Positions 49,139 through 63,900 of a stretch of DNA of 64,000 nucleotides are shown here, in pieces. The stretch's first letter is position 1, and each line of letters starts with the position of its first letter. The stretch comes from Lycorma delicatula. Lineage: Eukaryota; Arthropoda; Insecta; Hemiptera; Fulgoridae. Under the pieces are notes generated by a model. The model was not told the origin of the DNA and did not search any database. It worked only from the letters and a program-made list of their open reading frames with translations. The stretch covers positions 78,172,515 through 78,236,514 of the forward strand of contig NC_134456.1 in assembly GCF_047948215.1 (NCBI RefSeq), in the 5' to 3' direction. Position numbers and translations under genes: made by a program.

Positions 49139-50755
49139 TAATATTACTTCATAATACAAAATCCATTTGTAGAATAAAGAAAAAATTCTCCTCAATCTAG
49201 ACTATAATGAGTAAATTTAGTAAAAACTTAAATAAACTTATTTATTTCTATCAGTTCGCTTTAAATGTGGTGCTTTGTTTACTTGATTTTTTTTTATGAG
49301 TTTTTCAATAACTTTAATAAATATAAACAAATTTTATTGAAAAATTACTGTATTTTATTGTGTAAAAAGATTTTTATATAATGGTATTAAAATAATTATG
49401 AAGAAATTATTTAATAACGCTCCTTAATATTTTCTTTTTAACATCATAAGTCAAATTTTTTCTATTTGGTAATATTTAAAAAAAATCTAAGCCAAAAGAT
49501 ATGATAAATATCATTAAATTTAATAACAGTCATACTTCTTACAAACAGCCACTTTGTAAGTGGATTTGCTTTTACAGTACGATATATTTACATAGTAAAT
49601 TCAATCATGAGTTTCTGTTACCCCTTATTTGATATATGTCAACCGTATAACTACGGGGACCTACAAGGTATCTAGCTGCACAAAGTTCTCTCATAAACAC
49701 GATTTGCAAGAAGCAAATATATACTTCAGCTACGTGTAGATAATAAGTTTAATTATGAATAAAGATTTCATTCATATCGCTATACAATTTATGTTTCTTA
49801 ATACAGATCACGTTAGGAATATACAGACGTGATATGTTATATTATTACAGAAGGATTTAAAAACTGTTCCATTTTTCGTGGAATATCCAATGGAAAATTT
49901 TTTAAAGAACTGTTGCGAAATGTAAAATTATATAAAAAAAAAAATGAAGTAGTACAAGTTATATTAATGTATAAAGATAATCATTGTATAAAATAAAAAT
50001 AAAATACATAAATATGATAAATAAAAAGAATACATCGTATTTATTTTGCAAACAATTAAAAAAGTACTTATGTTTATTTTAAATTAAATTTTAATGAGAT
50101 GGAGACAATTCAGTCATGTTTAAAAATTATTGTTATTTAATTATTCATCAACAGAAATCATTATTTTTAACAAAATAGTTTAATTAAAAAAAAAAAAAAA
50201 ACATAAATAAATAAAAATAAAATTATGAGAGACTATTTTGACAGCTTTTCCGTGGATATATTGTAATAGAAGCTTAAAAAGTGAAGCCCTTCGTCGTAAT
50301 TTGAAATGCTAGCAAAGTAGAAATATATACTGTAATTCTACTCTCGAGTTTGATAAAAGTGGATATCTTATTTATTTATGCTTTTTAGATAATAAAACGA
50401 TTATTTTTTGTTTAAGTATGTGCATACATGTGTGTTTAAGTTTCATTTTTATGTACTATAAATAAGTTGTCTACACGATTCTTGTTTACCAATACTAAGA
50501 AATATATGGCTGCTTGTTGGTATATCGTAAAGTTTCATTTTGATTTTTTGAAGCAGAAACATAATATAAACATGGTATTAATTTAAGACAGAAAAATATA
50601 TAAGTATAATAAATATGTAAAAATTATAATATACGTTTTTTTAATTCTAATTTATAATTTTTTTATTTATAATATTAACGCGAAAGACTTTTCCAAATGA
50701 TATTCATTTCGAAATTCTTTTTATAATTTTATAAAGGAAGATCGAACTGGTTTTT
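49139..50755. other. AT-rich stretch without recognisable feature
   Basis: No gene or repeat partner was recognised. Confidence 0.5.
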
Positions 50756-50759
50756 CCAT

Positions 50760-51430
50760 GTCAAAGAGAACAGAAATCAAACCCTTAAATGTCGGACAAA
50801 AAAGAAATAGGTAAAGGTCAAAAATTTAAATATTTGTCAGAAATCGTAACACCGAATATATTGTACAAAAAAAAAAAATATTTAATGCATTTTTTTTCAG
50901 AAGAAATAGCAAAAGAAGAAAGAAAAAAATTAAGTAAAATTTATACACCAAAATATAAAGATGAAATTTATAAATTGAAAAATGAAAAACAAATTTATAA
51001 ATATACAGAAAATATTGGAGACTTAATCCGAAAAATAATATTACAATTTTATGGACATTTATGCAGAATGAACAACCAAAGATTGACAAAAAATTTAATC
51101 TCTACATAAACACAGAGCTACTTGTTTAAAGAAATAGAAACAGATTTAAAAACATTAAACACTTCTAAGGATTTGTGTAAAGACAGAGATAAATATAGAA
51201 AAATGATTCGAGAATCTAATTTTCCAAAGAGAAAGAAAAAGAAGGGTATAAACATGAATGATGGACGGAAGAAAGGCGACAACAACATAGCAAATTGATG
51301 AACACTTTTTCGGAAAAGAAAAAGAAATCAAAACATGATCCGTAGTGGTCGGAACGAAAATAAAAAAAAGGAAAATCGAAAATCCTCATTATGTCTTTCT
51401 CTGCACAAATTATCGACTTTATTAAATTAG
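50760..51430 (+). pseudogene. LINE ORF2 C-terminal relic (RTE-like)
   Basis: The open frame 50789-51109 reads GQKFKYLSEIVTPN (RT thumb entry), an A-rich disrupted piece, then KNEKQIYKYTENIGD and LQFYGHLCRMNNQRLTK. A further open stretch, frame-shifted, has FKEIETDLKTL, FPKRKKKKG, WTEERKK-like and HFSEKKKK. This is the tail of arthropod LINE ORF2 proteins (…FKYLGEIITPN…IRKRRL.FYGHL.RM…RLTK.I…W..ERK..HSE.MK). The middle of the thumb is deleted. Lys/Asn-rich, dead, and related in order to the tail at 46.1-46.5 kb. Confidence 0.8.
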
Positions 51431-51993
51431 AAAATGTATTTTTTAAATAAAAAATTTAACTTTATTTGTAGACGATTTGAAGATACTTTTAATTTTCTTT
51501 TTTCATCATTAAGTATCGTTATTACAGTGTAATCATTTGTAGCATAAATATTCTGATAAACAAAGGTCCCTCGCGAAAAAGTATTCAGAAAAATTACTTA
51601 AATAAATAAGAAAAATAAATTTATAAAATCCCAAAAATAAAATATTATAAGATTCTCTACCACAGAATCTTAGCTCATGCTAAGCTGCATTCTCTTTACG
51701 CCATTAATTTTCTTGTTATAAGGTTAATTTATTAATTTTCCGTTTCTTATTTAATGTGGTCATAGATTTTTGTTAGTCAATTCATATTTTATTTTTTATT
51801 TGAGGAAACAATCAAACTGATTTTATTTCAAGACCGTTTATCATCTCTCAGTTTCTTCAAATTTTCACGCTGTTGATTGCATATCTGTAATACATATGTA
51901 CATGTTTGTTGTCTAATTTTAATATTATACGTATATTAATTTTATAATAGTGAAAATACGCAAATCTAACAGTTCGAAGCTACCGACTTCAGT
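51431..51993. other. AT-rich spacer
   Basis: A small inverted pair 'agattct'/'agaatct' (51649-51670) is visible. No gene. Confidence 0.4.
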
Positions 51994-51994
51994 G

Positions 51995-52131
51995 AAGCGA
52001 GTGGCGGCCTTTCATCCGGAGGTCCCGGGTTCGAATCCCGGTCAGACATGACATTTTCACACACGCTACAAATAATTCATCTCATCCTCTGAAGCAATAC
52101 CTAACGGTGGTGTCGGAGGTTAAACAAAAAA
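51995..52131 (+). mobile_element. tRNA-derived SINE family E, copy 4
   Basis: Best B box of the family: 'gggttcgaatcccggtcaga' follows 'ggcctttcatccggaggtcc'. The body is 'catgacattttcacacacgc' and 'tcatctcatcctctgaagc', ending at 'ggtgtcggaggttaaacaaa'. Confidence 0.9.
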
Positions 52132-52284
52132 TTCGTTTGAAGCTAGTGCGTTTTAATTTGGTAGTCGCTTGTTCTATTGGGCTACTTGACTACAATTAAT
52201 CGTTTTAATTAATGCTATTTAATAATTAATCAGTTTAATCAATCTAGGTTAATATGTTGTTAAATTAATAACATTATATTCGTC
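52132..52284. other. Spacer between two SINEs
   Basis: AT-rich; nothing was recognised. Confidence 0.4.
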
Positions 52285-52480
52285 ATCGTAAATCAGCTGA
52301 TTTCGAATTCGAGGGATCGATCTTAGGTTTAAATCTTAGTATAGGTAATTACTTTTATTCAGATTTGAATACTAGATCGTGTTATTTGATGGTTGGGGCT
52401 CAGTTAACCACACCTCTCAGAAATGGTCGGCCTGAGTCTCTTTAAAACTATCTATTTTACTGCTTATTTACAGTTATACT
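52285..52480 (+). mobile_element. SINE family F, 5'/middle part, plus strand
   Basis: The head remnant 'aaatcagctgatttcgaa' precedes 'taggtttaaatcttagt' (a degraded B box). The body follows with 'cagatttgaatactagatcg', 'gatggttggggctcagttaa' and 'cacctctcagaaatggtcgg'. The A box and the 3' end are missing. Confidence 0.75.
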
Positions 52481-53343
52481 CCAGTGGCTAATGACTTAAA
52501 TTTAAAGCGAATATAAAAAAATAAAACATTATTTTACGAGACTAATAAAAATAAATTAATAAAAAAAATGAATAGAAGTCAAAAATTGATTTTTTCTTTA
52601 AAGAAAGAACTCAAAAAATATTTCCATTTAATTAAATTATTTTCATAATTTTACGTGTAAAAGGGAAGTTATGATGGATCAATACTAAACATAAAGAGAA
52701 TTGATGACAAGATAATAAACAAAAGAGATTTATAGATTCGAAGAGAAATAGCCGGGAAAGAGAAGAAATTTATAAAGGCCAGATCGAGTTATTAAGCCTT
52801 TGTGTTGAGATGGAACAGCACTTAGTATGACCAGTGCAAAGTGGTCGAAATATTTCGCCACTGGGAAATCAAAGTGGCCCTCAGAAAATCTGCTTAGTTG
52901 TCCACTAACTTTTTAATCTCCCCAACCATTAACATTTAACATTTTCACACCAAAACTGTGTGTGTGTGTGCACGCGCGCACTTGTGTGTATGTACACGCT
53001 TTATATTCTATCGCAAATTTTTTTTTTAACTTTCATAATGTGTAGAAATTACAATATCTCCTTTTTATCTATAGTATAAAACATCATGTCATTTTATGAT
53101 TTATCATTTGACTAAGAAATACATAGTTTTTAGGTTTTGTCTGTCCCTATCGATCGTTTTAATGCATCTTTCTGTTCCTATACGTTCTTACACTAACGGA
53201 AAAATTGTTTCCTACATTTTTTAATATATAAATTGATTAAGTAATCTCTTGTTCCAGATATTTCTACATATCTAATCCAGCTTTACTAATCGTATTTCAA
53301 TGCAGCTGCATCTCTCGATCATGCAGTAAATATAAATATAATA
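52481..53343. other. Spacer with TG/CG simple repeat
   Basis: Alternating purine-pyrimidine sequence (tgtgtg, cacgcgcgcac, tgtgtatgtacacgc) at 52959-53003 has Z-DNA-forming composition. Otherwise nothing was recognised. Confidence 0.55.
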
Positions 53344-54988
53344 CAGGGTTATCATAAAAGAATGGTGCGGTTTTGAACATGGTTTAAATTAAAACAGAAT
53401 TACTTACACAGTTTATGTTTTTTATTTTTCAAATTTGTCGTCTCAAACATTTTTCTACATAATTAATAAATTTCAATATGTGCGCCCTTAGTCGCTCGAC
53501 AAATGTCCAAACGATACTCAACTTCTCTCCAAACATTAGTTAACATTTCTTCGTTAACGGTTGTCATTGCTTCATTAATCCTGTTTTTTAAGCGGTTTAG
53601 GTCGCGAATTTTTTGTGTATAAACAACGCTTTTGATGTACCCTCACAAGAAAAAATCGCAAGGTGTCAGGTCTGGACTCCTTGGAGGCCAAAGTATGGGT
53701 CCTTGCCGGCCTATCCATCGATCTCCAAATTTTTCGTTCAAAGCGTCCGTGACCGATGCATTGAAGTACGAGGGAGCACCATCTTGTTGGAAATGTAGTC
53801 AATGAATGTTTTCGAGTTCATCCGGCTGAGGAAAGCAATAATCCGTTAACATGTCGAGATACACGACTCCATTAATTGTTTTTCCAACCAAGAAGAAAGG
53901 CTCTATTACACGATTTTTCATCACAACACACCAAACATTAACTTTAGGCGAATCGCGTTGTTTCTCAATAATTGCGTGTGGGTTTTCAGAGTCCCATATT
54001 CGTGAATTGTGGCTGTTAACGCATCCTTTCTTTTTTCCTGTTTAGCCTCCGGTAACTACCGTTTAGATAATACTTCAGAGGATGAATGAGGATGATATGT
54101 ATGAGTGTGAATGAAGTATAGGCTTGTACATTCTCAATTCGACCATACCTGAGATGTGTGGTTATTTGAAACCCAACCACCAAAGAACACCGGTATCCAC
54201 GATCTAGTATTCAAGTCCGTGTAAAAATAGCTGGCTTTACTAGGACTTGAACGCTGGAACTCTCGTCTTCCAAATCAGCTTATTTGGGAAGACGCGTTCA
54301 CCACTAGACCAACCCGGTTAACGCATCCATTCGCATGGAATGTAGCTTCGTCTGTAAAAATTATATCGTCTAAAAATGATTCGTTTTCACTTATTCTGTC
54401 CGACATTTCAACAGCGAAATTGTAACGTTTTACACCATCATCGGGTTTCAATTCCTGCAGTATATGGATTTTATAAGCGTGTAATTTCATTATTTTATGT
54501 AAAACTTTGTGAACTGTTGATTTTGGAATACCTAATTTGACGCTTCGACGGGGGATGGACTTCCCAGGACTTCTAATTGCCGATCGTCTAATTGGTTTAA
54601 CCGTTTCGTCTCGTACACTTGGTCTGCCTGCTGATTTCTGTTTCTTAACTGATCCAGTTTCGTTTGAACTAACGTGTTATGTTATTTTTGTGTGGTGTAT
54701 TTCATCCGAATTCTCGTCGAAACGCACGTTGAACAAAAATTACGGATTTTAATTTAGCCATCAATAAAACACACTTTGCTTTGTCTTTATCTGAGAACAT
54801 AGTAACTCACCTAAACTCACCGCAACAACAATACAAGAACTGATGTTGTGGTTACAAGGTTACAACTGCTGATAAACAACAAACTTTTGGGTTGGAGGCT
54901 AACAGGGATACCAATATAACATCTAGAAATTTCCTTACAATCTTCCTATGAATTACTGAAGCCGCACCATTCTTTTATGATAACGCTG
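53344..54988 (-). mobile_element. Tc1/mariner element (DD41D type) with intact TIRs
   Basis: Ends 'cagggttatcataaaagaat' and (inverted) 'cagcgttatcataaaagaat' are near-identical TIRs of about 30 bp, each flanked by TA, the target duplication of this superfamily. Minus the 302-bp SINE plus duplicated target, the element is about 1.34 kb, a normal full length. It codes on the minus strand. This is the best-preserved transposon in the window. Its subfamily name (rosa-like) is an inference from the catalytic spacing. Confidence 0.95.
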
Positions 54989-57900
54989 TATATTACATTA
55001 GGACAGATTTATCAGGAGAATATGTATTGTTATTTATAATCTACAACAGAATGGTAGCTGGGAAATAGTATACGTAATTATAATTGTTCGGACTTAGGTT
55101 CTTTCATTTTTAAATACTCTTTACATATTTATATTTTGTTATTATCGTTTAAGTGTTGGAGCTTTAATGTATTTAATAGGATTTTAAAATTTAAATATCT
55201 TCGGCTTCGGTCGGATTCATTCGGATATTTACAGTACACTCGGCTTCTTTTGTATGCATTCGGCTGCTGACGATTCAGCGGCTCCTTACATGTCAGTCAG
55301 CTCCTGACAGTTCACATGACTCCTTTCGGATACATTCGACTCCTTTCGGATACACTCGGCTCCTGACGAAGCAGCGGCTCCAGCAACAGTTCTTTGTGTA
55401 TTTAATCAAGTCGATCGTCATTATTTTGGTCATTCATTATTCATTGATCGTCAATCTTGTTCAGTTCCAGCCAGTCGCCTACAAACGGCAATCGCATTAT
55501 CCTTGTAAAATCGCGTTTGGTAAAAAATGCAGTACTTAATTCAATGATAATAAACATTTAATAATACATAAATAATTCATTTAATATTTCAAGTGTATTA
55601 AACATCAATTTATACATACCAAAAATATTTTCAGATATAATAAAGAATTGACAATAACATCAACTTATTACTTTAATTATTTAAGAATCAGCTCCGAACT
55701 TCATGTGTTAGTACATCACAATAATAACAAAGTATTACTCAATTTCAGCTACGTTTTTAAACCAAATACAACTGTCAAAAAGTTGTAGAAAATCTAATAT
55801 CCAACTTTGTAAATTTTTTTTCGTTAGATAAACCACTCAGATTACTTGAATTTCATAATTGTAGTCATTTATAAACGTTGGAATCGTACTTTAAGCTTTA
55901 TTTCCCTAAATCGTAAGCCGATACTGGCTCCCGTTAACTAACTATTTTAAACAAAGAGTTTTGCTTAAAAGGTAATTTTTAGCAATTGTAAAATTAAAAT
56001 GTATAAAAATTACTAAGAATGAAAATTATTTGTAACAAATTGTTCATCGTGACTTAAAAAATTTTTGATCACGCAATTCCACTGAAATATGTTATTTAAT
56101 TTCACTGAAATTCTTCTAATATAACTAATGAAACTCATTTGAAATAATCCTAATATTTGCGTGCCATTTCTATTTTCACTTGTAACATATAAAATAATGT
56201 TGTAACATAAAAATTAAATACAACGTTGTATATAATGTTATACGATAATGTTATAACATTATTAAACCTACGATTATTACGAAGAGGAAGGAGAAATATG
56301 AAAATAATTAACATGTTTTTTTCTAATACAGTCTTGTTTACTTAAAGAAATTCAGTCTGTGTGAATCCATCTCATATAAAATGAATCTTTGAAGTAACTC
56401 CCATATATCAAATAACTACAATATATGCAGAAATATTAACATTATTCTTTCAGTCCAAAATTTCAAGAAAAGTTTGGAAAGTCATTTATGCAGATGGGTT
56501 CAATGACTCGTCTCGTCTACCTATCTATCATCTACTTCTAGTTAATATGTAATCACTTCTTCCTGTAGTTGAAATTGATAACTTTATATATATATATATA
56601 TACACACACACACATACATTGTTAAACTAATGAATAAAATGAATGTAAAAGAATTTATCCCATTTTATACTATCAGATTTCAGTTCTTTGTATAGTTATA
56701 CAAATATTTTGATTATTACTCTTCTTTACAATAAAAAAAAATAGTTCCCGAAGGATAAAAAAAATTGTTGAGTTAGTTGGAAAAAATATTTTTTTATTCT
56801 AATTTATTATACGGAGCATTCGGAAAGTTGCTGTGCACTGGAATTATGGAATCGTAATGACGAAAGTTTCTTAATTATTACTTTTTAATTTTCTGTTTCA
56901 ATTCGTTTTCAAATTCTTTAACCAGCTAATCTACTGGAAGGCCTCGTACTTATGTCCTTATCGCGTTTTTATTTGGTCAATCAGGCATTATCTCTTGCGA
57001 TACAGTTATTTCACTCTCTCTTCCAGAAAGCAATCTGGGGTGTCAGATCGGGCAATCGTACAAGCCACAACAAACCCCCTCAAAATGATTCGTTCAGCAG
57101 ACATTTCGTAAAAAAGACATTGACCGTTAGCTGTGTGCGCTGTGGCGCCATCTTGTTGTAACCAACCGTGATTGATATCTTATTATATTAACTGACTAAT
57201 GAAGTTTGTTAGAACAGCACAATAACGATCGCTATAAATTGTGTTCTCAAAAAAGACTGGACGGACCCACAATGCGTGTTCTACTCACACAACCCAGACT
57301 CCAATTTTCGCTTCATGTAATTCATGAGGGTTAGTTGTCGACTATAGTAGTGTATTTTGTGAATTAATATAATCTGCTAGATGCGACCACACATCATCTA
57401 TAAAAAACGTAATGTCGAGGATACCTACGAAATTTAGGTTAATAAAACGTTTAAACCATTGATAATAATCTAGTCTTTTGGTATGATCTTGGTATGATGG
57501 TAGGTTTCTATTCTTGAACACACATTACTTTGTAAGGGAAATATTTCAGTGCTTTTCTTACGGTTGAATGTGCGGTAGAAAGTCCAATATATTGCTGTTG
57601 TGCTAACTTACGCATTGACTTTGATGGATTTTCGGCCATAACAGCCGAAACATCAATTTATTCGTTTAGTTTAGGTGGTCTTCCATTTCGATCAGTCTTC
57701 AACAGAGTCTTTTGCCCGAAAGTTTTTGATTAGTGTTCGAACTGCATTGCGGTGAGGAGTGTTTAGTATTTGTAAACGTTTCAGAAAATTTTTACTTTAA
57801 ATCAGTATACTTGTCACTTTCATGAAAGATCTGTTCCTATATAATACGTTCCTCTACCGAAAGAACCATTACGTTCTCACAACTATTTATTCCGATAAAG

Positions 57901-60900
57901 GAAACAACACGAAACGAAACGAAGCACGTTCAGTCACAACTCAACAAATGACGTTATGGTTTATTACTGAGCAACGCACAACGGACTCACAGGGCATCCA
58001 ATCTAACAAGTAAAGAACAGAATGCACCATACAATTCTAAAGTATAATGCAGAGAGCGACTTTCTGAACACTGTATTAAATATTATGCATTTTTATAAAT
58101 AACCAAACTTAATTTTTGTTTCTTTTCTTTTTTTACTGAGAAAAGCGACAGTAAATAGTTTGCATTGAAAGGTGTGACATGTTACTTTCAGCGCAGCTAC
58201 AGGTTGCCTTAACAAAATTGCTCAGATAGCTGATGAATTTTTTTTATTATGTCAATCAATTTTTTTCTCAGTATGATTTATACTACAATACATTTTGGTT
58301 ATGTTTAAAACCTTTAGTGAAAATCAAATTGTTCTAATAATTCAAGTGTGATTTAATAAAACCATTTCTTCCGCGGGTGACAGATTTTTTTTTACATCTT
58401 CTGTTTAATAACTTAATTTTGTTTCAATCGAGATAAAAATTATAAATAATTGAATGCAATAAGTTTTAATATAATTATAAACAATATTACAGTTTTAATA
58501 TATGTATACTTTAAATGATGTTGAGAATTAGTAAACTAAGAAATTACAGTACATGCTATAAATTTACAGATTTTTTTAATAACTCGACGCAAAAAACTAT
58601 TTATTTTCAGTTGTTGTCTATCACAGAATAGTTCTTTAACATCGAGTAATAACCAAAATCTGTAAATTTATAGCATGTACTGTAATTTCGTAGTTTACTA
58701 ACAACTAAAAATAAATAATTTAATTATTGTAAATAAACGTGTCTTAATTATGATATAATTATTTTTTCTGTGTTGATATAAAGACAAGTTGTTTTATTTA
58801 AAAGAAAATTTGTTTTATAATAATTTTATCAAACATTGTCCGTTGGTATGATAATATACTTAATAATTAAAAAACCCACTTACAAACAATTTTTTTGTAT
58901 ATACGTTCAAACTTTACAAAACAATAGCGAATATAAAATTTAATAAAAGAAGTTTATGTAATAATATATAACATTCATTTTTTAAGTTCCTGATGATGGC
59001 ATTTTATTCGAAAGCTCTTGAACGTATATATAAAAGAATTGTTGGTAAGCGGGTTTATTTAATTATTAATTAGAAAATTTATTAATATCGCTTTGTAAAC
59101 ACAATTTTATAATACTTTTATCAATAAGAAGATGATAAAATATAATATTAGCGGCCTTTGGGAAAATAAAACGTAAAACGTTAAATGGAATTTTGATAAT
59201 AAAAGGAGTCTCAATAAGAACCGGTATTTTAAAATACACGCCATTTTTAAACCACGGTACAAAATTCTAAGCAGCCATATTTGATATTTGTCTTAGTGAT
59301 ATTTAAAGGTTATTATAAATATCACGTTTTACATTACAGGAACGTTAATTTATTGCAAAAACCAATAACAAAAATGCGGAGTTGTTTGGTGGAAACTATG
59401 AGAAATTACGTATACGTTTCAGTAGACCGATGTCTCATCACGGTCGAACTTTTGAAGAGTTAATTAAAAAATTTGAGCATACATATTCCCTTAAAAATGA
59501 TACACTGCGCATGCTTTAACGTTAACATGCTGCGAGTGAGAGTGTAACGATTAATTCGAAAACATCAATACGCCATCCAAAACACAATTAAGTATTTCGC
59601 GGGCTATAATGTAACGAATTTTCATTAAAAACCTTCTCCTTCGTGCATAGGAAATTCAATCGACGCAAGATCTGCTTACTAGAGACCAACAGCAACGAAG
59701 AGGCTTCGTTAATCTGATGTTGAAACATATGGAAATGGATGATGAATTTCAATGGAAAATAATTCTTAATGACGGGGCTTTTTCCACCTTAACAGTTGTT
59801 TAGTGAATAAACTGGATAATTAAAACCCACGGGTGGCTCATACACATTCCATGTAACACCACCAAAAGTGACGGTATAGGGGCTGGTTGAGTGATTGGGC
59901 CCTATTTATTGGAGAACGATGCTGGTATTACTATTAAGGTGAATTCTGTTTGTTATCGTGATATGTTGAAAAGTTTTTTACAAAAACGGAAGATGTAGAC
60001 GAGACCTGCCACACAGTACGGGAAATCATTAGCGTAATTGCAGAGCAGATTTCCAGGTTGTTTACCTCTCGTTTTGGAGAACAGAACTGGCCAGCAAGGC
60101 CAGTGTCTTTAGCGTCTTTTGTGGTGTTTTAGAAGAGTAACGTTTATGCTCCTAGCCCATAACTCACATACACTCTAAGAATTGAAAAACGAAATGTGTC
60201 TTCTATTGAAGAAATTGACTTACAGACATGTGAATATGTACATGAAAATTTTGTTAAAATAGTGGATACCTGCTAACAAAGCGATGGCGTCCATTCTGCT
60301 GACGTATTATTTTAAATTTAACTTTCTACGTTGTACTTTACATTACAATAAAAATATTTCCGATAAAAAACGACTTTATTATCTTAATTAAAATATCGGT
60401 TGCATTATGAATAAACTGGATACATGAATGTGTACTTCAGACCGTTAACAATTATAACTTCATAAAATTGTAATTATAAGTTATTTAATAGACGTATAAA
60501 TTACAAATGAAGAGAGTGACCTAATTAACACAGCGAGTAATAATATTCGATAATAAATTAAAATAGTAATTCAAACAATTAAAGTTATTGAATTCCTGGC
60601 TCTGGTATATCATCACTTCAAGGACATAGCTCTTCAATAATTAAGTATAGAGTTTATGTCAATCCTAGCATTATTTTGAATAGACTAGTTATTCTTATGA
60701 TGTCAGTGTTAAAATTTATAATTCGTGACCTTACGATAAATCTAGTAAATTTATAAACATATACTTCTATTGTCTTATGTACAGAAGTAAATTATATTAA
60801 TGTTCGAAGTGTATCTTCATTCTAGATTTTATATTTTATGTTTGTAATAATATTAGGTAATATTCCAACGAATTTCATTAATTTAAGTGGTTTTATATAA

Positions 60901-63900
60901 ATATTACCATATATGTATATTCTTGGATATTTACACTTGTTTATTCAAAAAATAAAATTATAATGTTATTTAAAAATATACAAAACCATATTTCATTGAT
61001 ATAATATAGCTACTATAGTAGATAAGTACATAATTATCTTAAATGTATTTGTTCTTTAAAATAAAATCGAGTAAATAAGCAATAATTTTAATTAAATTAA
61101 CTTTTTATTTAAATTCAACTGCACAAATTTAATACTAATTAAGTTACAGTAAATGGAATTGAATAGAATTAATTTTTTATTCATCTTTTATAAATTACTT
61201 CATATTTTCTAGGTTTTATAACAAAGTTCTCTTTTTAGTAACGAAAAACAGAATAAAGAATGGGCACGCATTGAATATGTATTCACGTTTATTATATTAT
61301 TCAAGTTTCTGTTTTTGTTTATTTAAAACGATATGAAAAGGGTTAGAGTGGTAGATGTGTTATTAATTAAGCTTATATGAAGTGATTAAGTTATATTATT
61401 ACTGTATGAAAATTCGTACTGCGATTTGTAGTACAATAAACAATAAAAACTATGAAAATTTTATTTATTACAAACACAATATGATGTACCGCCAAATTAA
61501 ATTGTATAATACACATTAAAATTATAAGAAAATCAGTTTTAGATTTTTTTTTTTTTTTTTTTTTTTGTTATACAGACGTTAAATGTATCATCGTAAGTGG
61601 AATGATTGATTTTTGCCGTAAAAGAAAACATCATAACGGTATTTCCCTTGAGGGTTTACACCCTGTCAAGCTGTCAGGTGATAATTGAATTTAAACATTC
61701 AGTAACTTGGAACATACGTAATTGAATTTAACATCATTCATTTTTCTCTTTTTATCCCGACAGCTCACAATTAAAATAATATGTAAATAAATTAAAAAAA
61801 ATAAAACATTATATCATATAAATGAATTCGTTTAAATTAAATAGAATTTTTTAAGTCTTTTTTTTTTAATGTCATTACTCGTCAACATGACTGCATTAAA
61901 AAAATTGAGATGCTTTTTTAATTTACTTTTGTTATTTTTATTTCATGTGTAAAATATAAATGAAGAACTAAATCTATTTTATAACCTGTGTAAGTATTTA
62001 TATGTATATCCACACTCGAGCTTACTTATCTGTAATGTATTTCCATATTTACATACGATAAATGTTAATAAATATAAGTACAGGAAAATATATTCCGTAA
62101 TAGTTGAATGTACGGTTGCATATTAATTTAAATGTATGAACTCATGAGTGTTCTGCCTCGTATAATGTACAGGATACGTGGGTATCCTACAAAATTATTT
62201 TCATTTACACCATATCTTATTTATTTATTTTTTATTAATAGAGTTCTCATAACGAATCAGTGAACAGTAAATAAAATATTCCGTAGTTTGGGAAATTTCC
62301 TAATTTTATTCGTTCTTTTTTAATTAAAATTTAAAATGTTTATTAAGCTGTACTAAACATGTAGATATGCGATTTAGCAGTTTGGTTTAACCAGAAATAA
62401 ATCGGAAACAAATTCATGCCTCACTTTTAATCGTAAGTCTAGCATTGGTTATTCTTGATAAATGCTTTTCAATCATTGGAAGTGATTTGTGATTCAGGTC
62501 TACGTTGCGGTTTGGCACTTAATAAATAAAATTAATGCTCTAAAAAAAGGAATAATAATACGATTTTCTGCCTATTTATTATTATTATTTGTTCTATTTT
62601 TTTTTAAGAAGTATACATACACGGTGCTCTTAAAAGGTGAGGCCAAACTCTAGGAAGTGATTCTACTAGTACAAAAGATATTGAAGAAAAAATGTTCAGT
62701 GAACATAGGTCCAAAAACGCATAATCTGTATGTCCGCCATTTTGTTAAAAAAAATATATATATATTTTTATTTTTCAAGGTTGGTGATAATGAAACAAAA
62801 TTTTGTACCTTATTTTAAACTAACAGTTTTTAATAAAATAAATAAATAACGATACTATTCGTTGATAAATTTCAAAATGGCGGTCGTTTCAATTTTTCCA
62901 TTTTAAATATCTTAGGAATTATTAAATTTATCAAATTGTGTTGTATTATAAAAATTACGAAGCATTTGTCGTAAAAATAGGACGACAAATAAATGACTCA
63001 CTTGATAACTAAATCAAATTTTTTGATTAAAATTGCTAAAATTATCAATTTTAATCAGAAACCACGTAATAAAAAAAATACAAGATGGCTACCATATTGG
63101 TCTAGGCCTACTTTATGCAGTAACTCCCTTGTTTGTAGTAGGATTTTTAAGATAAATTAATCTAAAAATTCCTAAGATATTTAAGATTGGAAAATTGAAA
63201 CCACTGCTATTTTGAAATTTGTCAACGTAGAGTAGAGTTATTGTTTTTCTATTAAAAAATTTTAATTTATAATAAATTGCAAAATTTTATATCTTTTATT
63301 TTATATCTTAAATTTTATATCTTATATTATATTTTATATCACCAACCGTTCTTGAAAAATAATATATTTTTTTTTAAAACTCAAAATGGTGGAGAGACAG
63401 AAAAATATGCGTTTTCGAACTTATGTTCACTGGACATTGTTTTTTCAGTATATTAAGTAGGATCACTTTGTCGAGTTTGGCCTCACCTTTAAAGGAAGCT
63501 GTATATATAAAAACTGTATATACAGAGTTCCCAAGAAGAAACGGAGAAACCTTTAGGACATGTTCTACTACTGAAAATTCTGAAAAAAGTTCATATAAAC
63601 ATAAGTCTGGAAATCTGGAAACTCTTTCTTTTTATGTTACGGCTAGCGAAATATTTCACTCAGATTTCAGCTCTCTAATAAAAAGAAGTACTACTGTAAT
63701 TTTTCGGACCCAAATTAAGAAGTAAAATTGGTGGATTCTTATGTAATTTGAGCTCGAAAATACGATAAAATAAGTTTCAGACCTGTGACTTCAGTAGTTT
63801 TAAGATATTCGACGAAAAACACAAAATTCGGTGTCCAAGTTAAATATAATTTTTAGGTTTGTAGTACAATAGCTTTGTTAAATCGGAAGATTTAGTAACA